Source: Lachnospiraceae bacterium AD3010 (GTDB lineage Bacteria > Bacillota > Clostridia > Lachnospirales > Lachnospiraceae). From it: a DNA stretch of 64,000 bases. Shown here piece after piece: positions 49,303-57,558 of this stretch (within the stretch, counting starts at the first letter, position 1; each line of letters begins with the position of its first letter). The stretch is taken from contig JHWU01000007.1 in NCBI GenBank assembly GCA_000622025.1, positions 17,049 to 81,048 on the forward strand. Direction: 5' to 3'. Both the position numbers and the translations under genes were made by a program. The notes beneath the pieces were generated by a model. It saw nothing but the letters and a program-made list of their open reading frames with translations, searched no databases and was not told the DNA's origin.

Positions 49303-50442
49303 TTATTCCATTTCGATATCGCCCCACTCTTCCTCACGGATCAGGGCAACGTAGGTCTTTCCCACATTTATCTTTATCTCATTGCCGTCCATATCGTAGT
49401 AGCGGGTAGCATCCAGGTCATTCTGCTTCGTCCACTTAACCGGGATCGCCTTTCCCTGGGTAATGAACCAGCCGTCACGGTTTGATTCACTGGGATAATA
49501 CATCATATAGCCGTGGTCATCAAGCTGCTCCAGCCTTGCGTTCTGCAGGAGAAGATTGGTGAAGGCGATCTGGGTATTGCCGTTTCCTGCGTCCACTTCC
49601 TTCTGATTATACTGGAAGTACTTATATGTCTTGCTCTCCGGATCATACTCAAGCCAGGGGTTATTGTGATGGAAGGGCAGGCTTATCTTCTCGCAGGTCT
49701 TCGCGTCGGAGTACTGTGAAAGGTCATTGGGCTTTGTATGTGAAGCAAACTGATAGTGGGGAAGCCCGGTATAGTACTCGTTGTATGTGGTGCTGAAGCC
49801 GGTATTTTTGAAATTCTTCTCCAGATCCCCGGGAAGTATGTATTCCGTAAACTCCCTCGGCTTTCCGTTGTCAACCCTGGAAAAAGTTCCGCTGAAACGC
49901 TCCACGAAGGGGTTTTTGTAGAAATTATCATTCCAGAAGGGACCGCCGTCATGGCAGAGTACTGCATTCCATTCAGGGAAGATCTGAAGGTTGGTGGGTC
50001 TTGTGCTCCGGATGGAACCAAGCTGCTTGATTGCACCCCAGTCCTTCACCATTACCATAAATCTGGTAACACCCTCATTCTGGGTGGAATTAACCATTTC
50101 ATACATTATATCGGAGGTAGAGATACCATAGTGGGGAAGTGCAGTCTTCTCATCATCGACCATTACGGCTATGGGTCTCTGATCCTTTAAGGACTCGTCT
50201 ATCCACTCTCCGGTAAGCTCACTGGCATACATTCCGTCGGGAGGAGTCTCCACTTCTTCCTCTTCAACCTCTTCCTCTTCTGCAGGAGCCTCTGATGCAG
50301 GCTCTTCAGGCGCTACGGCGATAATAGGCTCTTCGCTTGCCTCTGTGGGCTGTTCCTTAGGCTCTTCCTTTTTCTTACATCCAGTAAGCAGCATGGAAAG
50401 AGCAAGGGCTGCTACCAGAAAGATACTCAGGTTCTTTTTCAT
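49303..50442 (-). CDS. DUF3048 lipoprotein (YerB-like)
   Basis: The 379-residue protein is a predicted lipoprotein; the lipobox LLTGC lies at residues 20-24 of the ATG-50442 reading. An acidic Glu-rich linker follows. The DUF3048 domain shows RPIAVMVDDEKTALPHYGIS, then LGSIRSTRPTNLQIFPEWNAVLCHDGG. The C-terminal half reads RYYDMDGNEIKINVGKTYVALI. It is paralogous to the 30625-32484 product, which has a long extra N-terminal region instead of a lipobox. The family's function is unknown. GGAG lies 10 bases before the ATG. Confidence 0.9.
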   Translation of the reverse strand: MKKNLSIFLVAALALSMLLTGCKKKEEPKEQPTEASEEPIIAVAPEEPASEAPAEEEEVEEEEVETPPDGMYASELTGEWIDESLKDQRPIAVMVDDEKTALPHYGISTSDIMYEMVNSTQNEGVTRFMVMVKDWGAIKQLGSIRSTRPTNLQIFPEWNAVLCHDGGPFWNDNFYKNPFVERFSGTFSRVDNGKPREFTEYILPGDLEKNFKNTGFSTTYNEYYTGLPHYQFASHTKPNDLSQYSDAKTCEKISLPFHHNNPWLEYDPESKTYKYFQYNQKEVDAGNGNTQIAFTNLLLQNARLEQLDDHGYMMYYPSESNRDGWFITQGKAIPVKWTKQNDLDATRYYDMDGNEIKINVGKTYVALIREEEWGDIEME

Positions 50443-50588
50443 AAATATTAATCTCCAATTCATCTTTAACTACAGAAACCACCGGGACCGTTCAGGCTAC
50501 CCAAGGGTTCCAAATCACAACACTTTGAACATAATATCACATAATCACAAGATATGGTATATATTTATGCGTTTATCCTGCCGTTTTT

Positions 50589-51881
50589 TTATTTAAGCCG
50601 TGACTTTCTGTATATTATATCTGTCCTGGCAGGTCCGTTACTTACTATGGTAATGGGGTAGCCCAGGCTCTCCTCTATAAAGTTCACGTAGTCCTGTGCT
50701 TCCTTCGGCAGCTCTTCAAAGCTCTTTATTCCGCGGAGGTCACATTTCCATCCCTTAAAGGTCTTTAATACGGGCTTACATCTAACGAGGTCCTTTGTTA
50801 CAGGGAAATCCTGTATTTCCTTCCCGTCCAGCTCATATGCCACACAGACCGGTATCTCATCAAGATATCCCAAAGCATCAAGAACGGTAAGCGCCACATC
50901 GGTAGCACCCTGCAGGCGGCAGCCGTACCTTGAAGCAACGACGTCATACCATCCGACTCTCCTTGGTCTCCCGGTGGTGGCACCGTATTCTCCGCCGTCT
51001 CCGCCATGGTTTCTAAGAGACTCTGCCTCATCACCGAAAATCTCGGAAACAAAGGCACCTGCGCCAACCGCCGATGAATATGCTTTGGAAACAGCTATAA
51101 TCTCCTTTATCTCATAGGGCGGTATCCCCGCTCCAATGGCACCGTAACCTGCAATGGGGCTTGATGATGTTACCATGGGATAGATCCCGTGATCCGGATC
51201 CTTCATTGTTCCGAGCTGCCCCTCTAAAAGCACTGTCTTATTCTCCTTAAGCGCCTTATGCAGGTAAAGTGAAACGTCCCCGATATAGGGCTTTACATAG
51301 TCTCTTTTTTCCTTTATCCACTTAAGAAGGCCTTCCCTGTCAAGCTTATCCTTCTTATAAAGAGAGGTAAGGAGCGGATCCTTAAGATCCGAAACCCTGT
51401 TTATCTTCTCCATCAATGCGTCATCATCCTGGAAGAACTCGTTTATCTGCCAGCCGACCTTTGCAAACTTGTCCGAATAAAAGGGGGCTATGCCGGACTT
51501 TGTGGATCCGAAGGATTTCCCCGCAAGCCTCTCCTCCTCCAGAGTATCGAAAAGTACGTGGTAGGGCATCATGACCTGTACCCTGTCGGATATGAGGATA
51601 TTGGGCTTCGGCACCCCTCTCCCGGTAATATCCTCCATTTCATGGGTAAACTTCTCAATATCAAAGGCCACGCCGTTTCCCAGTATATTCATTATATTCT
51701 GATGAAATACACCTGAGGGCAAAAGATGCAGAGCAAATTTTCCGTAGTCATTCACTATCGTATGACCGGCATTTGCACCTCCCTGAAAACGTACAACTAT
51801 ATCCGCTTTTTCAGCCAATGTATCGGTTATCTTTCCCTTTCCTTCATCACCCCAGTTAACACCTACTACTGCTTTAACCAT
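50589..51881 (-). CDS. purA: adenylosuccinate synthetase
   Basis: PurA joins aspartate to IMP using GTP, the first step from IMP to AMP. The 430-residue protein starts MVKAVVGVNWGDEGKGKITD, with the phosphate-binding loop. It contains GGANAGHTIV, GAFVSEIFGD and GATTGRPRRVGWYD in the expected order. The ATG at 51881 has GGAAG upstream; a longer frame to 51905 is not needed. It lies 30 bases downstream of purB, so the two AMP-branch genes form an operon. Confidence 0.98.
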   Translation of the reverse strand: MVKAVVGVNWGDEGKGKITDTLAEKADIVVRFQGGANAGHTIVNDYGKFALHLLPSGVFHQNIMNILGNGVAFDIEKFTHEMEDITGRGVPKPNILISDRVQVMMPYHVLFDTLEEERLAGKSFGSTKSGIAPFYSDKFAKVGWQINEFFQDDDALMEKINRVSDLKDPLLTSLYKKDKLDREGLLKWIKEKRDYVKPYIGDVSLYLHKALKENKTVLLEGQLGTMKDPDHGIYPMVTSSSPIAGYGAIGAGIPPYEIKEIIAVSKAYSSAVGAGAFVSEIFGDEAESLRNHGGDGGEYGATTGRPRRVGWYDVVASRYGCRLQGATDVALTVLDALGYLDEIPVCVAYELDGKEIQDFPVTKDLVRCKPVLKTFKGWKCDLRGIKSFEELPKEAQDYVNFIEESLGYPITIVSNGPARTDIIYRKSRLK

Positions 51882-51911
51882 TCTTTGCTTCCTTTCATAA
51901 ATCAATTTCCC

Positions 51912-53363
51912 TCACACCGAGATCTCCGCTTTTATATCGGAAGCGCCGGCGTATTCCTTTAATACCGGGTCCACAAAATCCTTAAGGAAACCACTGACCT
52001 GCTCCTCCGCAAGCCCGGTGAAGTTTTTAAGATCCAGGTTCTTTTTCAGATCCTCTTCGGTAAGGGCAAATTTCTTACCCAGTCTCTCGTCCTCCGCAAG
52101 AAGATGAAGAAGGTCATTTTCCTTTCCCTCTTCCTTTATGTGTTTTCCGGCGATCATGGAGTTTTCCCTAATAACCTCATGGAGCTCCTGACGGTTTCCG
52201 CCCTTTTCCACACAGTCCATCATTATGTTTTCTGTGACCATAAAGGGAAGCTCTGCCCACATATGCTTTTCGATGACCTTCGGATAAACCACGAGGCCGT
52301 CCACCACATTTAAGCAGAGATCAAGGATCCCGTCTGTTGCAAGAAATCCTTCAGGAATGGAAAGTCTCTTATTTGCAGAGTCGTCGAGAGTCCTTTCAAA
52401 CCACTGTACGGATGAGGTAATTGCAGGATTAAGTGCATCACAGATCACAAACCTCGCAAGTGAAGCGATCCTCTCCGATCTCATCGGATTCCTCTTATAT
52501 GCCATGGCGCTGGAACCTATCTGGCTCTTTTCAAAGGGCTCCTCCACCTCTTTTAAGTGCTGTAGAAGCCTTATATCATTACTCATCTTGTGGGCACTCT
52601 CAGCGATCCCGGCAAGAATATTTAAGACTCTTGTGTCATACTTTCTTGAATAGGTCTGCCCCGAAACGGGTACCACAGAGTCAAAGCCCATTTTCTCAGA
52701 GATCAGGGGATCTATCTTTTTTATGGTCTCAAGATCACCGTGGAACAGCTCCTTGAAGCTCGCCTGTGTACCGGTGGTACCCTTAGAGCCTAAGAGCTTG
52801 AGCGAAGTCTTTACATACTTAAGATCCTCAAGATCCATCAGGAACTCATTAAGCCAAAGTGCTGCCCTTTTACCTACAGTAGTGGGCTGGGCCGGCTGGA
52901 AGTGCGTGAATGCCAGGGTGGGCTGGGCTTTGTATTTATCGGCAAAGTCCCTGAGCTTCCCAATCACTCCCGCAAGCTTTTTCTCTATAAGTTCCAGTGC
53001 TTCACGCATTATAATGATATCGGTATTGTCCCCCACATAGCAGCTTGTGGCGCCGAGATGTATTATGCCGGCGGCCTTCGGGCACTGCTTTCCGTAAGCA
53101 TAGACATGGCTCATAACGTCATGGCGGACTATCTTTTCCCTTTCCTCCGCCACCTCGTAATTGATATCCTCTGCGTGCTCCTTTAATTCTGCGATCATTT
53201 CATCCGTGATCTTGTTTAGGCCCAGTTCCTTTTCGGTTTCTGCAAGGGCGATCCAGAGCTTCCTCCAGGTCTTGAACTTCTTGTCCTGGGAGAAAATATA
53301 CTGCATCTCCTTCGACGCGTATCTTCCCGAAAGCGGGCTAATGTATCTCATTCTGTCCGGCAT
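51912..53363 (-). CDS. purB: adenylosuccinate lyase
   Basis: PurB removes fumarate from adenylosuccinate and from SAICAR. The 483-residue protein has the fumarase/aspartase superfamily signature GSSAMAYKRNPMRSERI (around 290-307), LAFTHFQPAQPTTVGKRA, and HLGATSCYVGDNTD. Length and residue order are normal for the purB type of Clostridia. It forms an operon with purA. A short perfect hairpin lies in its leader. Confidence 0.97.
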   Translation of the reverse strand: MPDRMRYISPLSGRYASKEMQYIFSQDKKFKTWRKLWIALAETEKELGLNKITDEMIAELKEHAEDINYEVAEEREKIVRHDVMSHVYAYGKQCPKAAGIIHLGATSCYVGDNTDIIIMREALELIEKKLAGVIGKLRDFADKYKAQPTLAFTHFQPAQPTTVGKRAALWLNEFLMDLEDLKYVKTSLKLLGSKGTTGTQASFKELFHGDLETIKKIDPLISEKMGFDSVVPVSGQTYSRKYDTRVLNILAGIAESAHKMSNDIRLLQHLKEVEEPFEKSQIGSSAMAYKRNPMRSERIASLARFVICDALNPAITSSVQWFERTLDDSANKRLSIPEGFLATDGILDLCLNVVDGLVVYPKVIEKHMWAELPFMVTENIMMDCVEKGGNRQELHEVIRENSMIAGKHIKEEGKENDLLHLLAEDERLGKKFALTEEDLKKNLDLKNFTGLAEEQVSGFLKDFVDPVLKEYAGASDIKAEISV

Positions 53364-53387
53364 TCCTGTCTCCTGCTAAAATGATCA

Positions 53388-53405
53388 CCCGGGAAGCCTC
53401 CCGGG
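53388..53405 (-). promoter_or_regulatory. leader hairpin upstream of purB
   Basis: CCCGGGA-AGCC-TCCCGGG is a perfect 7-bp stem, 25-42 bases before the purB ATG. Without a U-run it is not a terminator. It may be a stability or attenuation element. Confidence 0.4.
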
Positions 53406-53518
53406 GATCTCCGGTTCCTGAATAGTTACCAATCCGGAAGTTCTCAAAACTCCCAAGTAATGAATTATATATTATGAATACGTCTAAGGCAAGGGGTCGC
53501 TCCCAACCCCTTATGGAT

Positions 53519-53547
53519 TTGACATAGTGCTTCATAAACGTTACAAT
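53519..53547 (+). promoter_or_regulatory. sigma-A promoter of the two-gene cassette
   Basis: Plus strand: TTGACA (53519-53524), a 17-base spacer, then TACAAT (53542-53547). It is one of the best plus-strand promoters in the window. The cassette start lies about 60 bases downstream. Confidence 0.8.
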
Positions 53548-53548
53548 T

Positions 53549-53570
53549 TAAGTACGTTTTTAAGTACGGT
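53549..53570. promoter_or_regulatory. direct-repeat operator candidate
   Basis: TAAGTACG occurs at 53549-53556 and again at 53561-53568, 12 bases apart, just past the -10 box. Such tandem sites over a start of transcription suit autorepression by the Phd-like protein encoded next. Confidence 0.55.
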
Positions 53571-53605
53571 TTTGTAATATGGACAAAGCACGATCGGGGG
53601 GAAAA

Positions 53606-54166
53606 ATGATAATAGCAAAGCAGATGGACGTCAGATCCAACATGAAGCACTATTTTGATCTTGCTTATAACGGAGAGCCTGTAATAGTCCCGAGAAAAAA
53701 CAACCATAATGTTGTGATACTGTCTGAGGACGAATACAACAGATTAAATCAGAATAAAAGAGTTACACAATATCTAAGTCTCTCCGCAAATATGGATAAG
53801 GATCATGATTCCCTCTCCGTCAATAAGGGAAATGTAAAAATGCATAACCTTGAAAAGCTGAATGTAATAAAGGGTCTCAGCGAAAACTGGAACGGAAACG
53901 GAGCCCCTCCATTTCCGGAGTCACTTACGGATAAGATCGCTGCTTTTCTTGATAAGCTTATCATTCAGCCGGAAATTTTCCCCACTGCGCTTTGTACGAT
54001 TCAGCTGGAATATGACAATTCAAGAAGAGATCATATGGAGATCGAGATCAGTGATGACGATACTGCCGAAGTATTCATTGTAAACTTTGATGGATCCGAG
54101 CTTACCGGGACCATACCCTCGACTGCGGAAGCTATAAATGAAAAAGCCGGTGCATTTTATAGATAA
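53606..54166 (+). CDS. Phd/YefM-like antitoxin domain fused to an NWNG domain
   Basis: The 186-residue protein starts with a Phd/YefM-like fold (residues 1-50: MIIAKQMDVRSNMKHYFDLA, then EPVIVPRKNNHNVVILSEDEY). The C-terminal 100 residues contain LSENWNGNGAPPFPES (91-106), then TIQLEYDNS and HMEIEISDDDT. This resembles an uncharacterised domain with an NWDGxGA motif that I recall from gene pairs in other phyla. A strong GGGGGG site precedes the ATG. It overlaps the next gene by 29 bases, on the opposite strand to its surroundings. I infer a TA-like autoregulated pair; a function for the C-terminal domain is unknown. Confidence 0.65.
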   Translation: MIIAKQMDVRSNMKHYFDLAYNGEPVIVPRKNNHNVVILSEDEYNRLNQNKRVTQYLSLSANMDKDHDSLSVNKGNVKMHNLEKLNVIKGLSENWNGNGAPPFPESLTDKIAAFLDKLIIQPEIFPTALCTIQLEYDNSRRDHMEIEISDDDTAEVFIVNFDGSELTGTIPSTAEAINEKAGAFYR

Positions 54167-54524
54167 TCATTTTGAAGATAATGAAAAGGTCTACCGGGCA
54201 GTTTACCCACCGGAGGTAGCGGATATCTTCTGGAAAAGAGACGGCAGCATCTCATCTGCCGCCTTTGCGGATCCACGCGGTCTATCTGTGGACCGTGGGA
54301 ACTACCGAAGTGACAAGGCAGTGATAATCTCGATGCAGAAAAGATTTCAGGGAAGGATAATCACATTATATTCAAAGCATTGCAAAGAAGCAGGCGCGGT
54401 TCTACGATATGCTCCTTCAAAATCAAACCCCTACCATTCAGAGATCCTTGGCAGCGCTTCAACACCTCTTCTTTCTAAATCCCAGAGAAGGTACCTTGCA
54501 AGAAAGGCTGCGATCTGTTACTGA
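54138..54524 (+). CDS. partner protein of the Phd-like cassette
   Basis: The 128-residue protein belongs to no family I can name. Visible features are VYRAVYPPEVADIFWKRDGSISSAAFADPRGLSVDRGNYRS near residues 18-58. This gives the pattern (L/Y)xRxVxP...W...G..SSxAFxD..GLSVDR, which I associate from memory with uncharacterised partners of NWDGxGA proteins. It is small and soluble. Its ATG lies inside the end of the upstream gene with GGAAG before it, so translation is coupled. Its stop falls in a bidirectional hairpin. It is the toxin-position gene if the pair is a toxin-antitoxin module. Confidence 0.6.
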   Translation: MKKPVHFIDNHFEDNEKVYRAVYPPEVADIFWKRDGSISSAAFADPRGLSVDRGNYRSDKAVIISMQKRFQGRIITLYSKHCKEAGAVLRYAPSKSNPYHSEILGSASTPLLSKSQRRYLARKAAICY

Positions 54525-54559
54525 CCGCAGCCCGGAAGGCTGTGATCTGTAAGCAGTAA
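54517..54559. repeat. GTTACTG hairpin repeat, copy 2
   Basis: GTTACTG...GCAGCC, loop, GGCTGT...CAGTAA resembles copy 1 at 19849-19885. It contains the stop of the plus-strand cassette and ends one base before the stop of the convergent subtilase gene. It may serve both as a 3' end. Confidence 0.65.
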
Positions 54560-57514
54560 TCATTCAGTAAATCTCACATAGCCGAAATAGTTTCCGGTGG
54601 CTGAAAGGGCTGTGCCCTTGCTGCCGTCGGTAATATAGGTGTTGACGGGATCGGTCAGGAAATCCTTTCTCCTCTTCCTGCTATACTTTAGCTTCAGCTT
54701 CTTATTTTTTCCGTTGGAGTATGTCACCATTACCGCGGAGTTTTTAAGCTTCTTCCTTTCATTGTCGAAATAGCCCTTAAATACAGAATATCCATTTGTC
54801 TTTCCGTTTCCGTCTGTAAAAGAAAAGGCACCTTCGCTTTCCCCGATAAATAGAGGATAAATGGGGATCACCAGCCTTTTTGACAGGTCAGCTGCTTCTT
54901 CCCCTATGTCCGAATCGGTATAATTGCTTGTTTTATCGGACTTTAGCTTCTTTATAAGCTCCTTTATCTCTCTGTTAAGAGCCTTACCTAAGGTCTTATT
55001 CAGCTCCTTATCCTTAAGTGTTATTTCCGATATGTATGCCGTATCACGGAAGCCATGCACATTGTCCGGTTTATTTCCCAGCGGATCAAAGGTCGCCTTC
55101 TTCGGATTTTTAAGAGCCACCCTTTTAACCTCTGCCTCTTTCCAGTTATTTCCGCCCTTCTCACAATAGAAAACCCTGATCTTCAGGTCGTTATTACCGG
55201 AGCTGCCGCTCTTTAAGCCGCTAAAAAGATGCTTCCTTCCGTCATAGCGGAGAGCTGAGTTCATACTGAGCTTAACAAGATATTCCTTTGAAGAGCCTTT
55301 AGCGCTCCCCTTAACAGCCTTGTCAAAGGAAACCGTGGAAACCTTCAATATCCGGCTCTCTATCGCCTTATCAATGGCAGAAAGAAGCTTATTCTTCGAT
55401 ACCGTTGATATATTGGGATCTTCCAATGCTGCCTTTTCCTTATCCGTAAGAATATCGCTTATGGGATAGCCGTCAGGATGGTCAAGAGTCGGAAGGACCT
55501 TCACTCTGAACGTTTTTTGATAATTTCCGTAGGAAGCCGTAAACACGGCAGTTCCCGGCTTCAGTCCTTTTATTTCCAGGGCATAGCGGTCAGTTCCCAT
55601 TTCGGTATCCGGCATTTCTGCGGAAACAACCGAAGTGTCAGCAAGATCAAGCTCCCAGATATAGCCGTCATAGGGCTCTGCATTAAGCTTGATAAGGGCT
55701 GATTCCCCGACTCTAATGCTTTCGGGTCCCTCAAAACTTACATCAAAAACTGCCATTGTTCTGGTGATCTTAAAGCCCTTCTGATCTGTTGCGGTGATCC
55801 TTACTATCCCGCCTTTTAATCCTCTGACCACACCGTCACTTACACTCGCTACCGAATCATCACTTGAGCTCCAGGTGTAACTTCCGCTTCTTGATGGAGT
55901 AAGCTTTACGCTTTCTCCCTTAAATACTTCCGCTCCCCCGTCAAGAGTAAAGCCGTCCCGGGCAAGCTTAACGGCATTATATGCGTTAACCTCCCCAAAG
56001 CCGTACTTTTCATCCCAGCCCGGATCCCCGAGATCCACGGCAGAACTCATAAGAATGTCAGTAACCTGGGTTGCGCTTAAAGCGGGGTTTACGGAGTATA
56101 TGAGAGCCGCCACCCCGGAAACCACCGGTGTTGACATAGAGGTTCCACCATCAAATTTATACAGGTTCTCATTCGTATCTCCAAATCTACAGCTTAATAT
56201 TTCCTGACCCGGAGCGGAAATATCCTTGGTGGTCTGACCCGGCATATTATAGTTTGAAAACGGTGCAAGAAACGGTGGGTAATCGGGAATCGACAAAGAA
56301 GATTCATAATCCCATTCGTCTCCGTAACCAAGGGCATTTACACCTATTACAGAGCTTTCAAAATCCGAAAAAGCCGCCAGACAGCTGCCATACGTTCTCC
56401 CAAAATTACCCGATGCTTCCACCGTGAGAATCCCGGAATCATAAGCCTTGCGGAAACAATTGATAAGCACCTTATCTTCATATCCCGTGACAAACCTGAT
56501 ATTTCTTAGATCCTTAACAGACGGAACGGGACCCCCTATGCTTATATTGATTACCTTAACATTATATTTATCTTTATTATCCAGAATAAACTCATATCCC
56601 TTCATCAAAGTGTAAGAATCAGTTGCCCCGTCGGATCTGTTCTTTGAAACGCAGACCGGAAGGAGTCCCGCGTTATAAGATATTCCCGCTATCCCCTTTT
56701 TATTATTGGCTTCAGCTGAAATGATACCTGACACATGGGATCCGTGATCCCTTCTTGCTCCATCCTTATCACCCTCTATTCCATCCCCTGCAGCATCATA
56801 TGTGGCAACTATATTGTTTTTCAGATCCTCGTGTTCTATATTGAAGCCGCCGTCCAGAACAGCCACTGTAATCTTTTTTTCCGACTTCTCAAGCTCCCAG
56901 GCCTCACAGGCACTGACGGATTGCAGCATCCAGCATTTATTTATGAAGGGATCATTAACGGAAGCACTTACGGCAGAAGGAAGGGCGGTGCCGCCGTTAT
57001 TCGAGGTTCTTCCGGCCTTACCTGTCTGAAGCTCTGAGGGCTCCGGCTCCTCCGGAATGTAGTAAATATAATTCGGCTGTACCCGTTTTATACAAGGTAT
57101 GGTCTCAAGCTGCACTATGGCAGCTCCAATCTCCACACCATCTCTTAGCTCAAGCTTTACGGTATTAAGGTGCAGATCCTCATAGCCGACCGTAACAGGC
57201 TTTATGGAATCGGCACGGCTTAAATAGCTGTTCAGCTTATCAAGGGAAGCTCCCTCCCTGACCTCTATCAGCACGGAGGTCTCATCATGCTCACCCTTAA
57301 TATCCGGAACCTTTTCCTCCGGGATATCTTCAATTGATAAAAGCTCCGCAGTCTCCTCCTCCGGCTCCCCGGCATATGCTGAGATCTCCGCAGGTTCCGG
57401 CTCCCCGTCATATGAAAGCTCCTCTGCATACGAAAATACAAGGCTCCCCGTTATCTCTGCAAGAAGCACAATTATAAAGATCCATGATATGATAACTGCC
57501 GTTTTTCTTTTCAT
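54560..57514 (-). CDS. large secreted subtilisin-like protease (S8)
   Basis: The 984-residue protein has a signal peptide (1-30, ending FSYA). A propeptide-like segment follows near 75-155. The S8 domain spans about 190-520, with Asp221 (VAVLDGG), His257 (DHGSHVSG), Asn370 (EASGN) and Ser459 (DGGTSMSTP). A BIG2/Ig-like region (SSDDSVASVSDGVVRGLKGGIVRITA) and a long basic beta region follow. There is no membrane anchor, so it is likely bound to the wall by charge or released. It is not closely similar to the 5764-7893 protease. The next gene upstream is the NlpC/P60 gene, so wall-related genes cluster. Confidence 0.92.
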   Translation of the reverse strand: MKRKTAVIISWIFIIVLLAEITGSLVFSYAEELSYDGEPEPAEISAYAGEPEEETAELLSIEDIPEEKVPDIKGEHDETSVLIEVREGASLDKLNSYLSRADSIKPVTVGYEDLHLNTVKLELRDGVEIGAAIVQLETIPCIKRVQPNYIYYIPEEPEPSELQTGKAGRTSNNGGTALPSAVSASVNDPFINKCWMLQSVSACEAWELEKSEKKITVAVLDGGFNIEHEDLKNNIVATYDAAGDGIEGDKDGARRDHGSHVSGIISAEANNKKGIAGISYNAGLLPVCVSKNRSDGATDSYTLMKGYEFILDNKDKYNVKVINISIGGPVPSVKDLRNIRFVTGYEDKVLINCFRKAYDSGILTVEASGNFGRTYGSCLAAFSDFESSVIGVNALGYGDEWDYESSLSIPDYPPFLAPFSNYNMPGQTTKDISAPGQEILSCRFGDTNENLYKFDGGTSMSTPVVSGVAALIYSVNPALSATQVTDILMSSAVDLGDPGWDEKYGFGEVNAYNAVKLARDGFTLDGGAEVFKGESVKLTPSRSGSYTWSSSDDSVASVSDGVVRGLKGGIVRITATDQKGFKITRTMAVFDVSFEGPESIRVGESALIKLNAEPYDGYIWELDLADTSVVSAEMPDTEMGTDRYALEIKGLKPGTAVFTASYGNYQKTFRVKVLPTLDHPDGYPISDILTDKEKAALEDPNISTVSKNKLLSAIDKAIESRILKVSTVSFDKAVKGSAKGSSKEYLVKLSMNSALRYDGRKHLFSGLKSGSSGNNDLKIRVFYCEKGGNNWKEAEVKRVALKNPKKATFDPLGNKPDNVHGFRDTAYISEITLKDKELNKTLGKALNREIKELIKKLKSDKTSNYTDSDIGEEAADLSKRLVIPIYPLFIGESEGAFSFTDGNGKTNGYSVFKGYFDNERKKLKNSAVMVTYSNGKNKKLKLKYSRKRRKDFLTDPVNTYITDGSKGTALSATGNYFGYVRFTE

Positions 57515-57540
57515 TTTCTTCCCTTCTTTGCTATGCTAAG

Positions 57541-57558
57541 GATCCTTCGCTCAGGATT
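57541..57558. repeat. truncated ATCCTTCG-family dyad at gene end
   Basis: GATCCTTCGC-TCAGGAT is a minimal copy. The stop of the NlpC/P60 gene (57551-57553) lies inside it, so the repeat supplies the stop. Confidence 0.7.

Noticed and set aside
50464..50588. Possible promoter or riboswitch between purA and the DUF3048 gene
   Set aside because: AT-rich, but no paired boxes with correct spacing and no recognisable aptamer core.
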